Shown: positions 29,753 to 38,879, counted from the first letter of the stretch. The stretch: 64,000 bases of DNA from Rhizobium leguminosarum bv. trifolii WSM2297 (GCF_000271845.1 NZ_JH719392.1:174845-238844), one strand, 5' to 3'. Program-made: numbers and translations. Notes: generated by a model from the sequence alone, not told the origin.

Positions 29753-29785
29753 CCGTTATAAGTTTCTGCCAAAACCTTATAACGG
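29753..29785. repeat. perfect 10-bp inverted repeat, 13-base loop
   Basis: CCGTTATAAG, 13 bases, CTTATAACGG. The right arm runs into GGAGGTG. It could be a protein-binding palindrome or an RNA hairpin covering a ribosome-binding site; no gene follows it. Confidence 0.55.
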
Positions 29786-29886
29786 AGGTGAAAACCCTGC
29801 TTAATCCGCGACGCAGGACTGCGGCTGCTTGATGCCGCAGAAATCCTTCCCATCCGCGGCATGCTCGTGCATTCGGTTCCGATGAC

Positions 29887-29972
29887 GCGCCTTCTGTGAT
29901 GTGGTCGACTTCCCACCCTCGCCATCCGATCCATGACGCTGATGGTCGGTTGCACGACTAAATAGCGCCCTG
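29887..29972. repeat. dispersed ~88-bp repeat, copy B
   Basis: Copy of 26881-26970 with substitutions and small deletions; the reading frame of copy A is not preserved. Confidence 0.5.
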
Positions 29973-30020
29973 GATGACGCCGGATGGCAGACGCCGGCTT
30001 GTGCCACGTTCCCGCGGCGT

Positions 30021-30833
30021 TTAGATCGCCGGGCTAAAATCAGCTGCCAGCACCGCATCCTTCAGCGCCCGAGAATACTCATGCTGCGGATCATCCAGCA
30101 CCGCCCGTGCGCGCCCCCGTTCAACGATCTCACCTTTGCGCATGATGATGATGTTGTCGCTGACATAATAGGCCGTCGCCAGATCATGGGTGATGTAGAT
30201 GATCGAAAGGCCGAGCTCGTTTTTCAGGCGGCCAAAGAGGTTGACGATCGCCATGCGCAGCGAGGCGTCGACCATCGAGACCGGTTCGTCGGCGACCAGC
30301 AGGCGAGGTTGCGGGATCAGCGCGCGGGCGATGGCGACGCGCTGCAACTGGCCGCCGGAGAGTTCGTGGGGAAAGCGGCCCTTCACCTCTTCCAGCGTCA
30401 GGCCGACGTGATGGAGGGCGGCGTCGGCCATCTTCTCCGCCTGCTGCCGGTCCGGCCGTTTTCCCCCGGCCGAGAAATTGCGGGCGGTCTCGAAGAGATA
30501 GCGGTCGACCCGCTTCAGTGGATTGAAGGCTTCGAAGGGGTTCTGCAGAACCGGCTGCACCTCTTTCATGAAGGCGGTGCGTTCGGCTCTGTTGTGGATG
30601 GCGACGGTCTTGCCGGCAAATTGCAGCTCGCCTTCCGTCGGTTCGGTCTGACCGAGGATCATCGCCGCCACCGTCGATTTGCCCGAGCCGGATTCGCCGA
30701 CGATCGAAAGAATCTCCGGCTCCTCGCCGAGTTCGAAGCTGACATCCTTCACCGCGGTGATCAGCCGCCGGCCGAGCAGGCCGCCCTGGCGGTAGACCTT
30801 GGTGACATGCGAGAGGCGAAGCAGAGCACTCAA
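30021..30833 (-). CDS. oligosaccharide/oligopeptide ABC transporter ATP-binding protein (DppF/OppF type)
   Basis: A 270-residue ATPase: Walker A GESGSGKST, Q-loop in QPVLQNPFEAFNPL, signature LSGGQLQRVAIARAL, Walker B LLVADEPVSMVDAS, H-loop YITHDLATAYY. The TTG at 30833 is taken as start because it overlaps the previous stop as TTGA, which fits translational coupling. An in-frame ATG at 30860 is the alternative. It is the last gene of the operon. The Opp/Dpp type often carries sugars as well as peptides in rhizobia; with the linked arabinofuranosidase a plant-derived oligosaccharide is likely. Confidence 0.88.
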   Translation of the reverse strand: MSALLRLSHVTKVYRQGGLLGRRLITAVKDVSFELGEEPEILSIVGESGSGKSTVAAMILGQTEPTEGELQFAGKTVAIHNRAERTAFMKEVQPVLQNPFEAFNPLKRVDRYLFETARNFSAGGKRPDRQQAEKMADAALHHVGLTLEEVKGRFPHELSGGQLQRVAIARALIPQPRLLVADEPVSMVDASLRMAIVNLFGRLKNELGLSIIYITHDLATAYYVSDNIIIMRKGEIVERGRARAVLDDPQHEYSRALKDAVLAADFSPAI

Positions 30834-31819
30834 ACCGGATCTCCCGTAACCGCAAAACACGCCACTCGCCGTCCAGGCTCGACGGTGACGAGCGGCGGAA
30901 CCTTCTGTGAGCAGATCTCCATCCGTTTGGGACAGCGCGGATGAAACCGGCAGCCTTCCGGCGGCATGGCAAGGTTCGGCGGCCTCCCCTCCAGCGAGGG
31001 CCTGGTTGTGGGATCGCCGATCCTCGGCAGGCTGCCGACGAGGTGCTGCGTATAGGGATGGAGCGGCATGCTGAAGAGCTTGGCGGTCGGCGCTTCCTCC
31101 ACCAGCCGCCCGGCATAGACGATGCCGATGCGGTCGGAGACCGTCGCGTGCACGCCCATGTCATGGGTGACGAACAGGAAGGACGAACCCATCTCGCGTT
31201 GGATTTCGCGGATCATATTAAGCACATCGCGCTGAACGATCACGTCGAGCGCGGTCGTCGGTTCGTCGGCGATGATGAATTCCGGGGTCAGGATGGTGGC
31301 CAGAGCAATGGTCATGCGCTGGCGCATGCCGCCTGACAGTTCGTGCGGATAGGCGTCGAGCAGATGCGGATCGAGCTTCAGCCGCTGCAGATGGGTGGCG
31401 ACCTTTTCGAAGAAGACCTGTTTGCTCACCTGCATATGACGGAAGGCGAAATCGGTGAAGGAATGGCGGATCCGGCGCACCGGATTGAGCACGTTCATCG
31501 ACCCCTGCATGATATAGGAGAGATGGCGCCAGCGCAGCGCCATGCGCTCCTCCGGCTTCATCGCGTAGATATCCTGGGTGCCGCCGGCGAAATGGAATTT
31601 CACGCTGCCCGATACGACCCGCAGCGGCGGCCGGATGGCGCCGGCGATGGTTTTGATCAGGGTCGTCTTTCCGCTGCTCGATTCCCCGGCAACGCCATAG
31701 ACCTCGCCGCGGCCGATCGTCAGGCTGATATCGTCGACGGCGCGCACTTCGCGATCGACGCCAAAAAGGAAGGCGCGGTAATAGGCTTTCAGGTTCTCGA
31801 TTTCGACCAAATTCTCCAT
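30830..31819 (-). CDS. ABC transporter ATP-binding protein (DppD/OppD type)
   Basis: A 329-residue ATPase. Walker A is GESSSGKTT, with Ser where Gly is usual in the third variable position. The signature is [14 protein letters not shown], Walker [14 protein letters not shown]-loop [10 protein letters not shown]. The C-terminal extension has the oligopeptide-type motif [14 protein letters not shown], whose Cys residues bind an iron-sulfur cluster or structural metal in relatives. It pairs with the downstream ATPase, overlapping its start by 4 bases, and follows the DppC-like permease by one base. Confidence 0.9.
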   Translation of the reverse strand: MENLVEIENLKAYYRAFLFGVDREVRAVDDISLTIGRGEVYGVAGESSSGKTTLIKTIAGAIRPPLRVVSGSVKFHFAGGTQDIYAMKPEERMALRWRHLSYIMQGSMNVLNPVRRIRHSFTDFAFRHMQVSKQVFFEKVATHLQRLKLDPHLLDAYPHELSGGMRQRMTIALATILTPEFIIADEPTTALDVIVQRDVLNMIREIQREMGSSFLFVTHDMGVHATVSDRIGIVYAGRLVEEAPTAKLFSMPLHPYTQHLVGSLPRIGDPTTRPSLEGRPPNLAMPPEGCRFHPRCPKRMEICSQKVPPLVTVEPGRRVACFAVTGDPV

Positions 31820-31820
31820 G

Positions 31821-32678
31821 CTAACTTCCCATCCGGTTCAGCCGGCTGCGCGGATCATTGTATTCGTTCATCGACATCGACAGCAGGAAGAGCGCGAGGA
31901 ACAGAATGACGATGACGGCGACGGGTGCCGCCACCCACCACCATATTCCGGCGATCAGCGCCGAATGCGCATTGGCCCAGTAGATCATCATGCCCATGGT
32001 CGGCGTCTCGATATCGGTGAAGCCGAGTACCGAAAGCGTGATCTCCATGCCGATCGACCAGATCATGTTGTTCATCGTCGTGGCGAAGACGATCGGCAGC
32101 ACATAGGGCAGGTGCTCCTCGACGAGGATCTTGCGCATCGTCATGCCGGAATAGACGCTCTGGGTGGTAAACGGCCGGCTCTTCAGGCCGAGCGCCACCG
32201 AGCGGATCAGCCGGGCATCATAGGACCAGCCGAGCGAGGCCATGATGACGATCAGCACGGTCCAGGTCATGTTGTCCTTCAGCACGAAATAGAACAGGAT
32301 CAGCAGCGGAAATTGCGGTATCACCATGACGCTGTCGTTGATCGCCATCAGCACCCGGTCGACCGCGCCGCCGGCATAACCGGCGACCAGCCCGACGACC
32401 AGCGAGATGATGCGCGAGAGAAAGGCGACGCCGATGCCGAAGAACAGCGTGTTGCGCAGCGCCGTCGTCAGCTGCCAGAAAACGTCCTGGCCGCGTGAGG
32501 TCGTGCCCAGCCAATATTCGCCGTCCGGCGGCATATCGGGCGGCAGGAGATAGATGTCGGTCGCGCCATAGGGCGAGAAATACGACAAGATGACGAAGCC
32601 GACGATGACGGCAAAGAGCAGCAGGCCGCAGAGGAATTCCATATTCTGGCGGGCGAGGTCGCGGATGATGGTAAACAT
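31821..32678 (-). CDS. ABC transporter permease (DppC-like)
   Basis: A 285-residue permease, starting MFTIIRDLARQNMEFLCGLL. Features of the DppC group: a periplasmic stretch with WLGTTSRGQDVFWQL, then about five more helices, and the coupling loop around EEHLPYVLPIVFATTMNN. The final helix sits next to PVAVIVILFLALFLLSMS. It overlaps nothing but is separated by only 2 bases from the DppB-like gene and 1 base from the ATPase gene, so it is in the same operon. Confidence 0.9.
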   Translation of the reverse strand: MFTIIRDLARQNMEFLCGLLLFAVIVGFVILSYFSPYGATDIYLLPPDMPPDGEYWLGTTSRGQDVFWQLTTALRNTLFFGIGVAFLSRIISLVVGLVAGYAGGAVDRVLMAINDSVMVIPQFPLLILFYFVLKDNMTWTVLIVIMASLGWSYDARLIRSVALGLKSRPFTTQSVYSGMTMRKILVEEHLPYVLPIVFATTMNNMIWSIGMEITLSVLGFTDIETPTMGMMIYWANAHSALIAGIWWWVAAPVAVIVILFLALFLLSMSMNEYNDPRSRLNRMGS

Positions 32679-32680
32679 GC

Positions 32681-33685
32681 CTATTCCACCTTGATGCGCG
32701 GATCGATCAGCGGGCTCAGCACGTCGATGATGAAGACGGCGGCGGCGACGCCGACAATCGACAGGGCGCTGAGGCCGAGCACCAGGCTGTAGTCGCCGGC
32801 ATGCACAGCTTCGATCAGCAGATTGCCGATGCCCGGATAGCCGAAGACGATTTCGGTGATGACGGTCCCGTTGAAGATCGCGCCGAGCGACATGGCAAGC
32901 CCGGTAAACTGCGGCACCATGGCGTTGCGGGCGATGTAGGAGCGCAGGATCTTTCCCTTGGGAACGCCTCCGAGTTCGGCGAAGACGACATAGTCGTCGG
33001 TGATGATGTTGGAAACCAATGCCCGCATGCCGATCAGCCAGCTGCCGGCGCCGACAAGGATCAGCGATAGGGCGGGCAGGATGGAGTGCTTGAGGATATC
33101 GAAGACGAGAGCAAAGGAGAGGTCCAGATTGGCGTTCATCTCATAGCCGCCATTGATCGGCAGCACCGGCCAGATAAAGCCGAAGACGATGAGAAGCACG
33201 AAGGCGAGAATATAATAGGGAATGGGCAGCAGGGCGATGAAGACGAGGCTGACGGCCTTCAGCACCATATCCTTGCGGTAATAGCCGGCGAGTGCGCCGA
33301 TCGCATTGCCGAGCACGAAGGTGATCAGCGTCGACACCGTCATCAGCCCGATCGTCCAGGGCAGGGAGCGCAGGATGATGGTGGTGACCGGCGTGGGAAA
33401 AGCCGAAAGCGAGGGGCCGAGATCGCCTGTGGCAAGCCGCAGCCAGAAGTGCAGATATTGCTGCCAGATCGAGCCCTGCATGCCGTACAGCTCGCGCAGC
33501 GACTGGCGCATCAGCTCGATCGCATTCGGGTCGGACTGTCCCATCTGGGTGATGGCGCCGATGCTTTCTTCGACCGGATCGATCGGGGTCAGGTGGGTGA
33601 CGAAGAAGGTGATCGTCACGCCGAGAAAGACGACGAGCAGAAACTGACCGAACCGCTTCAGCACAAAGATCAGATAGGGCGTCAT
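32681..33685 (-). CDS. ABC transporter permease (DppB-like)
   Basis: A 334-residue permease with six helices, starting MTPYLIFVLKRFGQFLLVVF, the usual DppB beginning, followed by FVTHLTPIDPVEE. The segment LRSYIARNAMVPQFTGLAMS is the ATPase-coupling loop, and EIVFGYPGIGNLLIEAV is a strongly conserved DppB signature. It is the first permease gene after the binding-protein gene, from which it is separated by 106 bp containing two strong hairpins. Confidence 0.9.
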   Translation of the reverse strand: MTPYLIFVLKRFGQFLLVVFLGVTITFFVTHLTPIDPVEESIGAITQMGQSDPNAIELMRQSLRELYGMQGSIWQQYLHFWLRLATGDLGPSLSAFPTPVTTIILRSLPWTIGLMTVSTLITFVLGNAIGALAGYYRKDMVLKAVSLVFIALLPIPYYILAFVLLIVFGFIWPVLPINGGYEMNANLDLSFALVFDILKHSILPALSLILVGAGSWLIGMRALVSNIITDDYVVFAELGGVPKGKILRSYIARNAMVPQFTGLAMSLGAIFNGTVITEIVFGYPGIGNLLIEAVHAGDYSLVLGLSALSIVGVAAAVFIIDVLSPLIDPRIKVE

Positions 33686-33729
33686 AAGGCAGTGGTTCCT
33701 CTCTGGTTCCCTTTCATCGGATGGAAAGG

Positions 33730-33781
33730 ATCGGCGGGCAGAGCCCGCCGATAAGGGGCCGGCGCGTGGCTGCGCGCCGGC
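33730..33781 (-). promoter_or_regulatory. two strong intercistronic hairpins
   Basis: ATCGGCGGGC-AGA-GCCCGCCGAT (33730-33752) and GCCGGCGCG-TGGCTG-CGCGCCGGC (33758-33781) lie between the binding-protein stop and the permease start. There is no T run. Such structures usually stabilise the upstream mRNA or reduce read-through, giving more binding protein than permease. Confidence 0.7.
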
Positions 33782-33791
33782 GTTGGGAGGA

Positions 33792-35696
33792 TTATTTCGG
33801 TTGGGCGGGCTTCAGCTTGACCATCATCAGCCTGGAGTTCGCCCAGTTCGGCACTGGATCCGTATAGGGGTCCTTGATCGTCGGATAGCCGGTCCAATAG
33901 GTCGTATCCATCGAGGTGAAGACGTTATAGGACATCAGCGGGATCGTCGGCATTTCCCGGGCGACCAGTTTCAGATAATCCTTGCCGAGCTCCATGCCCT
34001 TGGGATCGTCGGCGCTGATGCCGCGGATGCTCTCGATGATCTTGTCGAGCTCCGGATTGGACCAGCGCTGCCAGTTGCGCGGCGGCTGAACCTCACCCTT
34101 CTTAGCCACGAACTGCGAGTGCCAGCTGTCGAGGAAGAAGGAGAGATCGGGATCGCCGCCCCAGGTTTCGACGCTCCAGGCGATCGCCACCTGGAAATCG
34201 CCGGGCTGCAGCGCCGTCTGCCAAAGTTTCGCGGCCGGCACGGCTTTGGCGTCGATGCCGAAGGCCGCCCATTGCTGTGCGATCAGGGTTCCGGCGCGGG
34301 TGAAGACCGAGCGCGTGTCGCCTTCCACCGTCATCCGGATCTTGAAGGGCTGGCCATCAGGGGTCAGCCATTTGCCGCCGGATTTCTTGAAGCCTGCCTT
34401 CTCAAGCAGTTCGCCGGCGGCTTTCGGATCGGGTTTCCACCAGCCATAGCCGAAGGCACCGCTGATCGCCTCAGGATCGGTCGGAATCTGGTCCTTGAAC
34501 TTCGGCTGCTTGCGCAGGATATCGGCGATCTGTTGCCCGACTGTCGGGTCATAAGGCTTGATCTTGCTCTTGCCGGTATCGATCTCGAAATTCTTCAGCC
34601 AATCCTGCATCGGCGCCTGATAGTCTTTCATCGTGGCCGCCGTCGGCGGCACGCCGAGCGCCGAAAGCGTCGCCGCCCCGCGGTAGCTCGCCATATCGAC
34701 GGCCTTGATGTCGATCAGCAGGGCCAGCGCCCAGCGCACGTCGGCATTGTCGAAGGGCGCATCCTGGGTGTTGAAAATGACCGCCGGCAGCGTCGGATCC
34801 GGATGGGCAAAGGGGAAGCCCGGGAACCAGGTATCGATTGTCTTCGATTTCTCCTTGAGGGTGAACATGCCCTCCGGCGTATTGTCGTGGATGATATCGA
34901 GATTGTGCTCGAGCTGGGCGATGGTGCGTTTATCCGGTGGGCCGGGATCGGTATAGGTCACATATTTCGGGGCGGGCTCGCCGAAGCGGGCAAGCGAGGT
35001 CCGCTGCCAGTCGTCGCGCTTCTCCCAGGTGTACCATTTGCCCTGCGGATCGTAGGACTTCAGCTTGTAGGCGCCGAGCGAGACGGGATTGGCGAAATCA
35101 TAGCGAAGCGGATCTTCGACTTTCTCGAACACGTGCTTCGGCATGATCCAGGCGCCGTTCCAGCGCACGGTGAAGATAGCGTGGAAGCGCGAATTCGGCT
35201 TCTTCAGCTTGAACACCACGGTCTGGGGATCGGTCGCCTCGACGCTTGCCACCTGTACCGAGAAGGCCGCACTCCAGACCATGCCGGGGTGGTCCATCTG
35301 CGTCTTGACGGTATAGACGACGTCGTCGGCCGTGAACTCGACGCCGTCGCTCCAGAACAGCCCCTTGCGCAGTTTCACGGTCATTTCGGTAAAATCGGCA
35401 TTATATTGCGGCTTGTCGGCGGCGAGCGAATTGTCCCAGGACGCGCCGCCAAGCCCCTGTTCAGGGTCGATATACCAGAGCGTATCCATGGTCAGCTGCT
35501 GCAGGCCGGTGGAGACACCGCCGCCGCCATTGACCCAGATGTTGAACCAGCCGGGATTCTTGATCGTCCCTTCCGGATTTTCGACGATGAGCGTCTCCTT
35601 GCGCGGCAAGGAGGTATAGTCATCGGCCTTGGCAGTCGCCGCCAGGCCGATTGTGGCCAGCGCGACGCCGAATGCGAACCTCTTCCACTGTTGCAT
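33792..35696 (-). CDS. periplasmic binding protein of the Opp-type ABC transporter
   Basis: A 634-residue SBP_bac_5 family protein with a Sec signal (MQQWKRFAFGVALATIGLAA, then TAKA). The start at 35696 follows GGGAGGAGTTC. Family features: TVKLRKGLFWSDGVEFTADD near residue 110, a late EIGLGKDYLKLV-like segment (MELGKDYLKLVAREMPTIPL), and WANSRLMMVKL near the end. At this length it resembles rhizobial members linked to beta-glucoside or arabinoside clusters. It lies 198 bp after the GH51 gene and feeds the DppB/DppC channel. Confidence 0.9.
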   Translation of the reverse strand: MQQWKRFAFGVALATIGLAATAKADDYTSLPRKETLIVENPEGTIKNPGWFNIWVNGGGGVSTGLQQLTMDTLWYIDPEQGLGGASWDNSLAADKPQYNADFTEMTVKLRKGLFWSDGVEFTADDVVYTVKTQMDHPGMVWSAAFSVQVASVEATDPQTVVFKLKKPNSRFHAIFTVRWNGAWIMPKHVFEKVEDPLRYDFANPVSLGAYKLKSYDPQGKWYTWEKRDDWQRTSLARFGEPAPKYVTYTDPGPPDKRTIAQLEHNLDIIHDNTPEGMFTLKEKSKTIDTWFPGFPFAHPDPTLPAVIFNTQDAPFDNADVRWALALLIDIKAVDMASYRGAATLSALGVPPTAATMKDYQAPMQDWLKNFEIDTGKSKIKPYDPTVGQQIADILRKQPKFKDQIPTDPEAISGAFGYGWWKPDPKAAGELLEKAGFKKSGGKWLTPDGQPFKIRMTVEGDTRSVFTRAGTLIAQQWAAFGIDAKAVPAAKLWQTALQPGDFQVAIAWSVETWGGDPDLSFFLDSWHSQFVAKKGEVQPPRNWQRWSNPELDKIIESIRGISADDPKGMELGKDYLKLVAREMPTIPLMSYNVFTSMDTTYWTGYPTIKDPYTDPVPNWANSRLMMVKLKPAQPK

Positions 35697-35894
35697 GAAC
35701 TCCTCCCTAAAAAGCGACGATGCGGCGGCCGCTAAGGCACGCATGGGTACGTCGCGGTTGTCGGTTCGCTTTGACATCGGACCCGAGCAATCGAGTCAGG
35801 GCTCTGGCGAACCATCCGTCCGGCCCGCCTGCCTCCTCGCAGTCGAGCCAAATTTCTCAGCCGGGCCCCATGTCGGGATTACCGGCGGCGGCTG

Positions 35895-37403
35895 TCACAC
35901 CGACAGCCGAATGACGTTGTAGGACAGCGGTTTCAGCGCCGCCCGCACCCGTCCATCCTCGACCTTCGCAGTCTCGACATTGACCGGAGCGACGGTCTCT
36001 TGCCGCGCAGCCGTGTTGACCGCTTCGAGATCGCCGTGGGTCATCTCCACCTGCTCGATCACCCTGGCAGATCCGAACCCTTCCAGTCGCACATCGAGAT
36101 CGAGTGCCGTGGTCGGATGGCGGTTGACGGCAAAGAAGGTCAGCGTCCTGCCGTCTTCGGAATGCACCGCCGACACGTCGAGATAGGGAACGTCGTTTTC
36201 CTCGTCGCTGTCATAGGTCGGACCGTCGACAACAAGCTGCAGCGCCGTTCCACGGCCATAACGGGAGGCGTAGTAGAAGGGATAATAGATCGTCTGGCGC
36301 CAGGCAGCACCGCCGTCGTCGGTCATGATCGGAGCAATGACGTTGACGAGCTGGGCGATGCAGGCGATGCGCACCCGGTCGGAGCGGCGGATGAAGGTGT
36401 TCAAAATGCCGCCGACCTGCAGCACATCCTCGAAATTATAGACGTCTTCCAAGAGATGCGGCGCATCCGGCCATTCGTCGCGCGCCAGGATCTCCTTGTC
36501 CTGCTGGTTGGAATGATACCAGACGTTCCATTCGTCGAAGGAAATGCCGATCGTCTTCTTCGAGCGCTTCTTCGCCTTGACGTAGTCGATCACGCCGCCG
36601 ATCGTGGTGATGTAGCGGTCGAGCTTCGTCGCCCGGGCGAGATAGTTGAGCGTATTTTTCTCGCGGTTGGCGAAATACATATGCAGCGAGATATGGTCGG
36701 CGCTGTCATAGCACTGCTCGAGCACCTGAGCTTCCCAATCGGGATAGGTCTTCATGTCGGAATTGGACGAGCCGCAGACCACGAGTTCCAGCGACTTGTC
36801 GAAGCCGCGCATCGCTTTTGCCGTCTCGTCCGCCAGCCGGCCATATTCATAGGCCGACTTGTGGCCGACCTGCCAGGGGCCATCCATCTCGTTGCCGAGG
36901 CACCACATTTTGACATCGTGGGGATTGGACCAGCCATGCTTGCGGCGCAGATCCGACCAGTATGTGCCGCCCGGATGATTGCAATATTCGAGGAAATTGC
37001 GGGCGGCGTCGAGGCCGCGCGATCCCAGATTGACGGCAAGCATCGGCTTGGTGTTGGCCTTCTTGCACCAGTCGACGAACTCGTTGACGCCGATCTGGTT
37101 GGCTTCACGGGTGCGCCAGGCAAGGTCGAGGCGTACCGGGCGCTCCGAACGCGGGCCGACGCCGTCTTCCCAATTATAGGCCGAGACGAAGTTGCCGCCG
37201 GGATACCGGCAGTAGGGCGTATCGAGTTCACGCACCAGATCGAGCACGTCGCGGCGGAAGCCGTCCTCATCGGCTGTCGGATGTCCGGGCTCATAGATAC
37301 CGCCGTAGATCGCTCTGCCGAGATGCTCGAGAAACGAGCTGTAGAGCCTGGCATCAATAGTCGCGATTCGGAAATCGCGGTGGGCAACGACATTCGTCTT
37401 CAA
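35895..37403 (-). CDS. GH51 alpha-N-arabinofuranosidase
   Basis: A 502-residue intracellular glycosidase. The acid/base Glu is in WCLGNEMDGPWQ (about residue 174) and the nucleophile Glu in ISFDEWNVWY (about 293), both intact. YCRYPGGNFVSAYNWEDGVGP is the usual N-terminal barrel segment. It removes terminal alpha-L-arabinofuranosyl groups from arabino-oligosaccharides. The start is a TTG at 37403 with GGGAGGATCCG before it; this gives the normal family length. ATG at 37427 is an alternative without a good site. It leads the transporter operon, so the imported sugar is probably an arabinose-containing plant oligosaccharide. Confidence 0.92.
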   Translation of the reverse strand: MKTNVVAHRDFRIATIDARLYSSFLEHLGRAIYGGIYEPGHPTADEDGFRRDVLDLVRELDTPYCRYPGGNFVSAYNWEDGVGPRSERPVRLDLAWRTREANQIGVNEFVDWCKKANTKPMLAVNLGSRGLDAARNFLEYCNHPGGTYWSDLRRKHGWSNPHDVKMWCLGNEMDGPWQVGHKSAYEYGRLADETAKAMRGFDKSLELVVCGSSNSDMKTYPDWEAQVLEQCYDSADHISLHMYFANREKNTLNYLARATKLDRYITTIGGVIDYVKAKKRSKKTIGISFDEWNVWYHSNQQDKEILARDEWPDAPHLLEDVYNFEDVLQVGGILNTFIRRSDRVRIACIAQLVNVIAPIMTDDGGAAWRQTIYYPFYYASRYGRGTALQLVVDGPTYDSDEENDVPYLDVSAVHSEDGRTLTFFAVNRHPTTALDLDVRLEGFGSARVIEQVEMTHGDLEAVNTAARQETVAPVNVETAKVEDGRVRAALKPLSYNVIRLSV

Positions 37404-37614
37404 CGGATCCTCCCGTTTATGTATCAAGATTTTTGTTTTCTTGCCTCTAACTTGATATCAGGAATGTCGTTCTGTCAACCGAGCTGCATATTTAATCATA
37501 CTAATGAAAATTTCCAGAAAATCATTTAATTACATTGTGTTTAGTTTATTTCATGCATCGCTAATGTGGAAAAGAAGTTCGCTATTAAAATCACGATTTC
37601 CGATATTGAGTTCA
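37404..37614 (-). promoter_or_regulatory. AT-rich upstream region of the GH51 operon
   Basis: Between the regulator stop and the GH51 start, 211 bp are clearly AT-rich (e.g. TTTAATCATACTAATG). The 9-mer ATTTCCGAT occurs at 37596-37604 and again in the palindrome before the regulator gene, so the same protein may bind both places. An exact promoter was not assigned. Confidence 0.5.
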
Positions 37615-38538
37615 TCAGACGTGCAGGCGCATGATGATATCGCGGCCGTGATTTCCGAAGCCGCGGCCAAAAATATTGACGCCGCCGGTATGGCCGGCAT
37701 TCTCCGCGATACCGACCCGGAGCCGGATGGACGAGTGCTGGGCCAGCGCCAGATCGGTGAGCGTCACATTCGATGCGGCGATGCCGTCGATGAAGGTGCC
37801 GCGCGTCGAGATGCGCCAGGTCTTCATCGCCCCATATTGCGAGCCCTCGAGCTTCCACCAGGCTGGCGTGAAGGCGCCGCGCTTGTCGCCGTAATCGCCC
37901 GGCGACGTCCATGTTCCGATCGCCATGCCATTGACCCAGAGGGTGATGTCGGAGGGCCAGTCCGGATTGGTGCCGGGGACCTCGGACGACAGCTCCAGCG
38001 AAAATTCGATGGCGCGAATATCCTTGTTCAACACCTTGGCATTGTTGGGGAATTTATACTCGACATAACCCCGGCCGAACCAGACGAGCCCGGCCTGCAT
38101 GCGCTGGGGATCCAGGAAATAGTCGGGTACATCGAGCGGCCCGATGACGCTCTCGGTGGAGCAAAGACCGCAGGGCGCATGCACGTCGCAACTAGTATAA
38201 AGCCCCACCGGCATCTCGACTTCGATGACATTGTTCGCCCTTTGCGCCGCACTTTCCTCGAAGCTGATCAGGATTTCGCTGTAGATCGCCGAGCAGATCT
38301 TCTGGTTTCCCTTGCGCGCCTTCGCCAGCCGGGAATCGACCAACCCGGCATCTTCCAGAATCTGAATCCCGGTCGCCACGGTGGATTGGGGGAGGGAAAG
38401 CGCCTGCGCGATGTCGTTGATATTCAGCGGCCCCTTGGCGCAGAGCAGCTTCAGCATCTCCACCCGCGCCGGCGCCGAAAGCGCCCGAACTGCCTCATGG
38501 TTCTCACCAGCGGCAATCGTCAAAAACGAACGTTCCAT
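37615..38538 (-). CDS. ArsR-like HTH transcriptional regulator with long C-terminal domain
   Basis: A 307-residue protein. The N-terminal 85 residues are a winged HTH of the ArsR type (ALSAPARVEMLKLLCAKG, then NINDIAQALSLPQSTVATGI). The C-terminal 210 residues are unusual: a CDVHAPCGLC cluster (three Cys) and a beta-rich region (FSLELSSEVPGTNPDWP, RISTRGTFIDGI) resembling a carbohydrate-binding jelly roll. The Cys cluster could bind metal and the rest could sense a sugar; both are inference. It is upstream of and co-directional with the GH51/transporter operon. Two interlocking inverted repeats precede it. ATG 38538 was chosen; a GTG precedes it by one codon. Confidence 0.78.
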   Translation of the reverse strand: MERSFLTIAAGENHEAVRALSAPARVEMLKLLCAKGPLNINDIAQALSLPQSTVATGIQILEDAGLVDSRLAKARKGNQKICSAIYSEILISFEESAAQRANNVIEVEMPVGLYTSCDVHAPCGLCSTESVIGPLDVPDYFLDPQRMQAGLVWFGRGYVEYKFPNNAKVLNKDIRAIEFSLELSSEVPGTNPDWPSDITLWVNGMAIGTWTSPGDYGDKRGAFTPAWWKLEGSQYGAMKTWRISTRGTFIDGIAASNVTLTDLALAQHSSIRLRVGIAENAGHTGGVNIFGRGFGNHGRDIIMRLHV

Positions 38539-38550
38539 CACTTCCCCACT

Positions 38551-38592
38551 ATTTCCGATGAAATGATGTATATCGGAAATTATGATACATCA
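38551..38592. promoter_or_regulatory. two overlapping inverted repeats upstream of the ArsR-like gene
   Basis: ATTTCCGAT (38551-38559) pairs with ATCGGAAAT (38572-38580), and TGATGTAT (38564-38571) with ATACATCA (38585-38592). The interlocked arms allow alternative binding or competing sites. The location just before the gene suggests autoregulation. Confidence 0.7.
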
Positions 38593-38639
38593 AGTGGGGA
38601 ATACTAGGCCGGTCACGACCGTTTTGTATGGTACACACA

Positions 38640-38879
38640 TCAAAGGTCCAGCTCGTCCCGGATGGGCTGCCGTGAGATTTCCAGTTCAACTCCCCCGACC
38701 GATTGCAAGCGAGCGCGAATAGCATCGGCAAGATTGCGCGCCGTCGGCTCGGTGGTCGCAAGCGCCGCACGCAGAATATCGCGTGCTTCGTCTTCCATCG
38801 AACGGCCATGCGCGGCGGCGCGAACGCGCAGCCGCTGCTTCAATCCCTCATCGAGGTTGCGTATCGTTATGTTGGCCAT
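38640..38879 (-). CDS. FitA/plasmid-stability-type antitoxin (orphan)
   Basis: A 79-residue ribbon-helix-helix protein. MANITIRNLDEGLKQRLRVR followed by AAAHGRSMEDEARDIL is characteristic of FitA-like antitoxins, which pair with a VapC/FitB PIN-domain toxin. The start at 38879 was chosen over 38891 on family length. No PIN-domain gene follows: downstream is the promoter region of the ArsR-like gene. The antitoxin therefore appears orphaned, or acts on a toxin encoded elsewhere. Confidence 0.82.
   Translation of the reverse strand: MANITIRNLDEGLKQRLRVRAAAHGRSMEDEARDILRAALATTEPTARNLADAIRARLQSVGGVELEISRQPIRDELDL

Larger units (their letters stand above)
29372..30020. other. 650-bp intergenic region with hairpin and repeat copy B
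   Basis: No gene was recognised. It contains an inverted repeat (29753-29785) and the second copy of an 88-bp repeat (29887-29972). Protein-like short stretches occur in shifting frames, suggesting degraded coding sequence. Confidence 0.45.

Noticed and set aside
33783..35735. 650-codon open frame on the plus strand
   Set aside because: It lies opposite the ABC binding-protein gene. It is His/Arg/Gly-rich, without domains, a typical shadow of high-GC coding sequence.
36000..37529. 509-codon plus-strand frame
   Set aside because: Antisense to the GH51 gene, whose catalytic motifs are intact; composition is that of a mirror frame.
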